DNA of 7,203 nucleotides, taken from the NCBI GenBank assembly GCA_012798155.1, contig JAAZNR010000731.1, forward strand, positions 1 to 7,203. The letters run 5' to 3'. The translations under genes and the position numbers were made by a program. Origin of the DNA: Thermogutta sp. GTDB taxonomy: Bacteria; Planctomycetota; Planctomycetia; Pirellulales; Thermoguttaceae. This document shows positions 6,097-7,203 of this stretch, in pieces; position 1 is the first letter of the stretch, and each line of letters opens with the position of its first letter. The notes below the pieces were generated by a model. That model saw nothing but the letters and a program-made list of their open reading frames with translations, was not told the DNA's origin and did not search any database.

Positions 6097-6369
6097 GGAA
6101 TTCCTCGCCTTCCACAATGAGTTTGCTACCGACTTTCCGCGCGACGACCAGGATCACAACCTCGTCGGTCTCCACATTATACGGGTACGCAGGTCTCCTG
6201 TACGCAACTCGAACTCAGCCGGAGGATTCGGCCTGAGACGCTTGATCGCTTTCGTGGGTGTCGTCGGCTGATGCTCAAGCCGGGACAGGATTGCTGCTTC
6301 CAGGATTCGTTTGCTCACGCGCCGGCAATGCCTGTCCGCGTCCTCCGTGATGGTAATCCTGAACGCCAT
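6035..6369 (-). pseudogene. RelE/ParE-superfamily toxin-like gene, frameshifted
   Basis: The frame starts at ATG 6369 and reads MAFRITITEDADRH, a helical part LEAAILSRLEHQP, then IKRLRPNPPAEFELRTGDLR. This is the typical RelE/ParE pattern of a Lys/Arg-Leu core strand followed by an R-x-G-D-x-R strand. At 6180-6186 one base is missing: frame 0 ends at a TGA at 6154, 71 codons in. In the -1 frame the family pattern resumes at once as YNVETDEVVILVVARKVGSK and continues to a TGA at 6037-6035. The repaired protein would be about 111 residues. Restoring a T, so that ACCCGT becomes ACCCTGT, would give the smooth reading L-R-T-L-Y-N. Such toxins cleave mRNA at the ribosome or poison gyrase; which type this was cannot be told. 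The site does not resemble a -1 slippery heptamer, so a true mutation or an assembly error is likelier than programmed frameshifting. Confidence 0.7.
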
Positions 6370-6375
6370 GTCAGC

Positions 6376-6595
6376 TCAACCCTTCTCATGCTTTCCGTGC
6401 TGTTGCATGAATTGGTCGAACTCGACCCAACCGAGTTTGTAGCCGTATTTGGCATTTTGGGGAACCCAGACGACTGTTCCCTTGGATACTTTCAGGCGGC
6501 CGACCATCTCGCGGTTCCGTTTGACCTTGAACTCGAGGTCGGCCTTTCCCAGCGATCGCTCCGGAATCGTAAATGGTCACGTTGTGTCGAGCCAT
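6376..6595 (-). pseudogene. Small conserved-looking protein gene at the head of the toxin-antitoxin cassette, frameshifted
   Basis: ATG 6595 follows a strong Shine-Dalgarno (GGAGG, 6607-6603, spacing 7). Frame 0 starts MARHNVTIYDSGAIAGK and then becomes an Arg/Pro/Gly-rich sequence typical of out-of-frame GC-rich DNA. If one base in GGGAAAGGCC (6550-6541) is skipped, the reading becomes ADLEFKVKRNREMVGRLKVS, then KGTVVWVPQNAKYGYKLGW and VEFDQFMQQHGKHEKG. It stops at 6378-6376, six bases before the toxin ATG. The repaired protein has 72 residues. The VSKGTVVWVP and YGYKLGW segments look like a compact beta-rich fold. I recall similar small proteins of unknown function in planctomycetes but know no name for them. 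The tight spacing shows it belonged to the same operon as the toxin and antitoxin. The extra base, probably a G near 6543-6544, makes it a pseudogene unless it is a sequence error. Confidence 0.65.
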
Positions 6596-6602
6596 ACGTC
6601 GT

Positions 6603-6607
6603 CCTCC
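6603..6607 (-). promoter_or_regulatory. Ribosome binding site of the toxin-antitoxin cassette
   Basis: GGAGG on the minus strand, 7 bases before the ATG at 6595. It fixes the start of the first cassette gene even though that gene's frame is broken soon after. No convincing -35/-10 pair was found further upstream. Confidence 0.6.
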
Positions 6608-6702
6608 GGCATTGGGGCTAACTTACCCTGTATCACGACATCCACGATGCCCAATGTAGCCGACGACCCTCGACGCGGCAAACGGCCGGCCGGCCGGCGT
6701 CG

Positions 6703-6733
6703 GAGCGGAGCGGAGCCCCCAGTCGGCCCGTTT
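6703..6733. repeat. Interspersed repeat, truncated copy (right half)
   Basis: It shares a 17-base block, AGCCCCCAGTCGGCCCG (6714-6730), exactly with 6946-6962. The purine-rich GGAGCGGAGC part precedes it. The left arm GGTGGCTGGGG found in the two other copies is missing, replaced by a run of GGCC repeats (6684-6698). Confidence 0.65.
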
Positions 6734-6740
6734 GGCGCCA

Positions 6741-6780
6741 GGGTGGCTGGGGTCGAAGCGGAGCGCAGCCCCAGGCAGCC
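6741..6780. repeat. Interspersed palindromic repeat, second copy
   Basis: It begins with GGGTGGCTGGGG (6741-6752), identical to 6920-6931, and continues through a GAAGCGGAGCGCAG core to CCCCAG (6769-6774). The arms CTGGGG and CCCCAG can pair, so the element can form a hairpin. The right end GGCAGCC differs from the other copies. Confidence 0.7.
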
Positions 6781-6799
6781 AGTTTTGGCGCTGCAGCCA

Positions 6800-6819
6800 C
6801 CGCCGGCTTACGCCGGCGG
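6800..6819. repeat. REP-like hairpin, copy 1
   Basis: Perfect 8-bp inverted repeat: CCGCCGGC (6800-6807), loop TTAC, GCCGGCGG (6812-6819). On the minus strand the loop reads GTAA closed by a C-G pair, a GNRA tetraloop. The flank CTCGTGT on the right is shared with the next copy. Confidence 0.85.
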
Positions 6820-6849
6820 CTCGTGTTTCGGCGCGATAACACCACCAGG

Positions 6850-6869
6850 TTACGCCGGCGGCTCGTGTG
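6850..6869. repeat. REP-like hairpin, decayed copy 2
   Basis: TTACGCCGGCGGCTCGTGT (6850-6868) repeats the loop, right arm and right flank of copy 1 exactly. The left arm has drifted (CCACCAGG in place of CCGCCGGC, at about 6842-6849), so the stem is imperfect. Confidence 0.65.
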
Positions 6870-6897
6870 TACGTCTAGCACAACGCCCGAGCGGGAG

Positions 6898-6917
6898 CCG
6901 CTAGCGTGAGCTAGCGG
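6898..6917. repeat. Second type of palindromic hairpin with a GTGA loop
   Basis: Perfect 8-bp inverted repeat: CCGCTAGC (6898-6905), loop GTGA, GCTAGCGG (6910-6917). The loop is a GNRA tetraloop on the plus strand, again closed by C-G. A smaller CCCG-AG-CGGG inverted repeat lies just upstream (6886-6895). Confidence 0.85.
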
Positions 6918-6919
6918 TG

Positions 6920-6962
6920 GGGTGGCTGGGGACGGAGCGAAGCGCAGCCCCCAGTCGGCCCG
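6920..6962. repeat. Interspersed palindromic repeat, most complete copy
   Basis: It contains both halves found separately in the two other copies: GGGTGGCTGGGG (6920-6931) at the left and AGCCCCCAGTCGGCCCG (6946-6962) at the right. Between them lies GGAGCGAAGCGC, which contains the compact GCGAAGC motif. CTGGGG (6926-6931) pairs with CCCCAG (6949-6954). Confidence 0.75.
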
Positions 6963-6978
6963 CTTCGCGTCGCTTCCA

Positions 6979-6998
6979 CCGCCGGCTTACGCCGGCGG
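6979..6998. repeat. REP-like hairpin, copy 3
   Basis: Identical in arms and loop to the copy at 6800-6819: CCGCCGGC (6979-6986), TTAC, GCCGGCGG (6991-6998). Both perfect copies are preceded by CCA and followed by CTC or CTCC. Confidence 0.85.
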
Positions 6999-7110
6999 CT
7001 CCAAAATGCGTGATACCATGACATACCCGGCAGGTTATAATACGCGCCGGAGACCGCTACCGGACGAGCACCTGCCGTCTCGCCCGCCGCCTCGCCTCCG
7101 CCGGAACGCT

Positions 7111-7203
7111 TCACGTCCCCTCGGCCCGCTTGCTCGAACGCTTGGCGGGGGCCTTCTTGGCGGGCTTCTTGACGCTCGTCTTTTTGGCGGTCTTGCGGGT
7201 GGA
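7111..7203 (-). CDS. C-terminus of a protein with a histone-H1-like Lys/Ala-rich tail (partial)
   Basis: A minus-strand frame enters from the right edge and ends at TGA 7113-7111. The 30 visible residues are strongly basic: STRKTAKKTSVKKPAKKAPA followed by KRSSKRAEGT. Repeated Lys-Lys-Pro/Thr-Ala-Lys units are typical of bacterial histone-H1-like proteins and of basic tails on HU-type proteins or topoisomerase I, all of which contact DNA without sequence specificity. Codons are GC-ending (mostly AAG and GCC), as expected of a real gene here. The folded part of the protein lies outside the window, so the family cannot be decided. The ~110 bases downstream, to the repeat cluster, show no intrinsic terminator. 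Confidence 0.7.
   Translation of the reverse strand, partial: STRKTAKKTSVKKPAKKAPAKRSSKRAEGT

Noticed and set aside
6541..6550. Programmed ribosomal frameshifting at GGGAAAG in the leading cassette gene
   Set aside because: Restoring the frame requires a +1 shift, whereas this kind of heptamer promotes -1 shifts. No stimulatory structure was evident.
7036..7041. A perfect TATAAT box on the plus strand
   Set aside because: No matching -35 box lies at a proper distance, and no plus-strand gene follows before the window ends.

Overview
The window looks like chromosomal DNA of a GC-rich planctomycete, probably of the Pirellulales type. That placement is an inference from several signs: very high GC with strong G/C bias at third codon positions, a large gene (smc) without a Shine-Dalgarno sequence, a MerR/excisionase-type helix-turn-helix fused to a receiver domain, a Lys/Ala-rich basic protein tail, and clusters of short GC-rich palindromes between genes. 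No 16S or other phylogenetic marker is present, so the order is not proven.

Layout from left to right: the last ~29 codons of an unidentified plus-strand gene (3-92) are followed by a gene-free stretch of about 480 bases. That stretch holds two unrelated tandem arrays, a 43-bp palindromic repeat (about 207-356) and a 27-bp repeat (385-546). Next is a complete, canonical smc gene (577-4233). A 650-base region of lower GC follows, with one doubtful minus-strand ORF (4457-4774). Then comes a small HTH-receiver regulator (4882-5454), preceded by a leader hairpin, a small palindrome and a clear Shine-Dalgarno, and closed by a strong Rho-independent terminator (5598-5630).

The right third is accessory in character. 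On the minus strand lies a three-gene toxin-antitoxin-like cassette, read in the order small conserved protein, RelE/ParE-like toxin, antitoxin (6595 down to 5830). The first two genes each carry a single-base frameshift, while the antitoxin frame is open. The cassette therefore looks like a decaying addiction module in which the toxin died and the antitoxin survived. Beyond it is a ~310-bp cluster of palindromic repeats (6690-7000). Its two different hairpins share a GNRA-type tetraloop when read on the proper strand. The window ends in the C-terminal 30 codons of a minus-strand gene with a histone-H1-like Lys/Ala-rich tail (7203-7111).

Functionally, smc is the housekeeping anchor of chromosome organisation and segregation. 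The HTH-receiver protein stands alone with its own leader and terminator and has no histidine kinase beside it. The most interesting items are its degenerate receiver site, the half-dead toxin-antitoxin cassette, the GNRA-hairpin repeat cluster and the double tandem array in front of smc.
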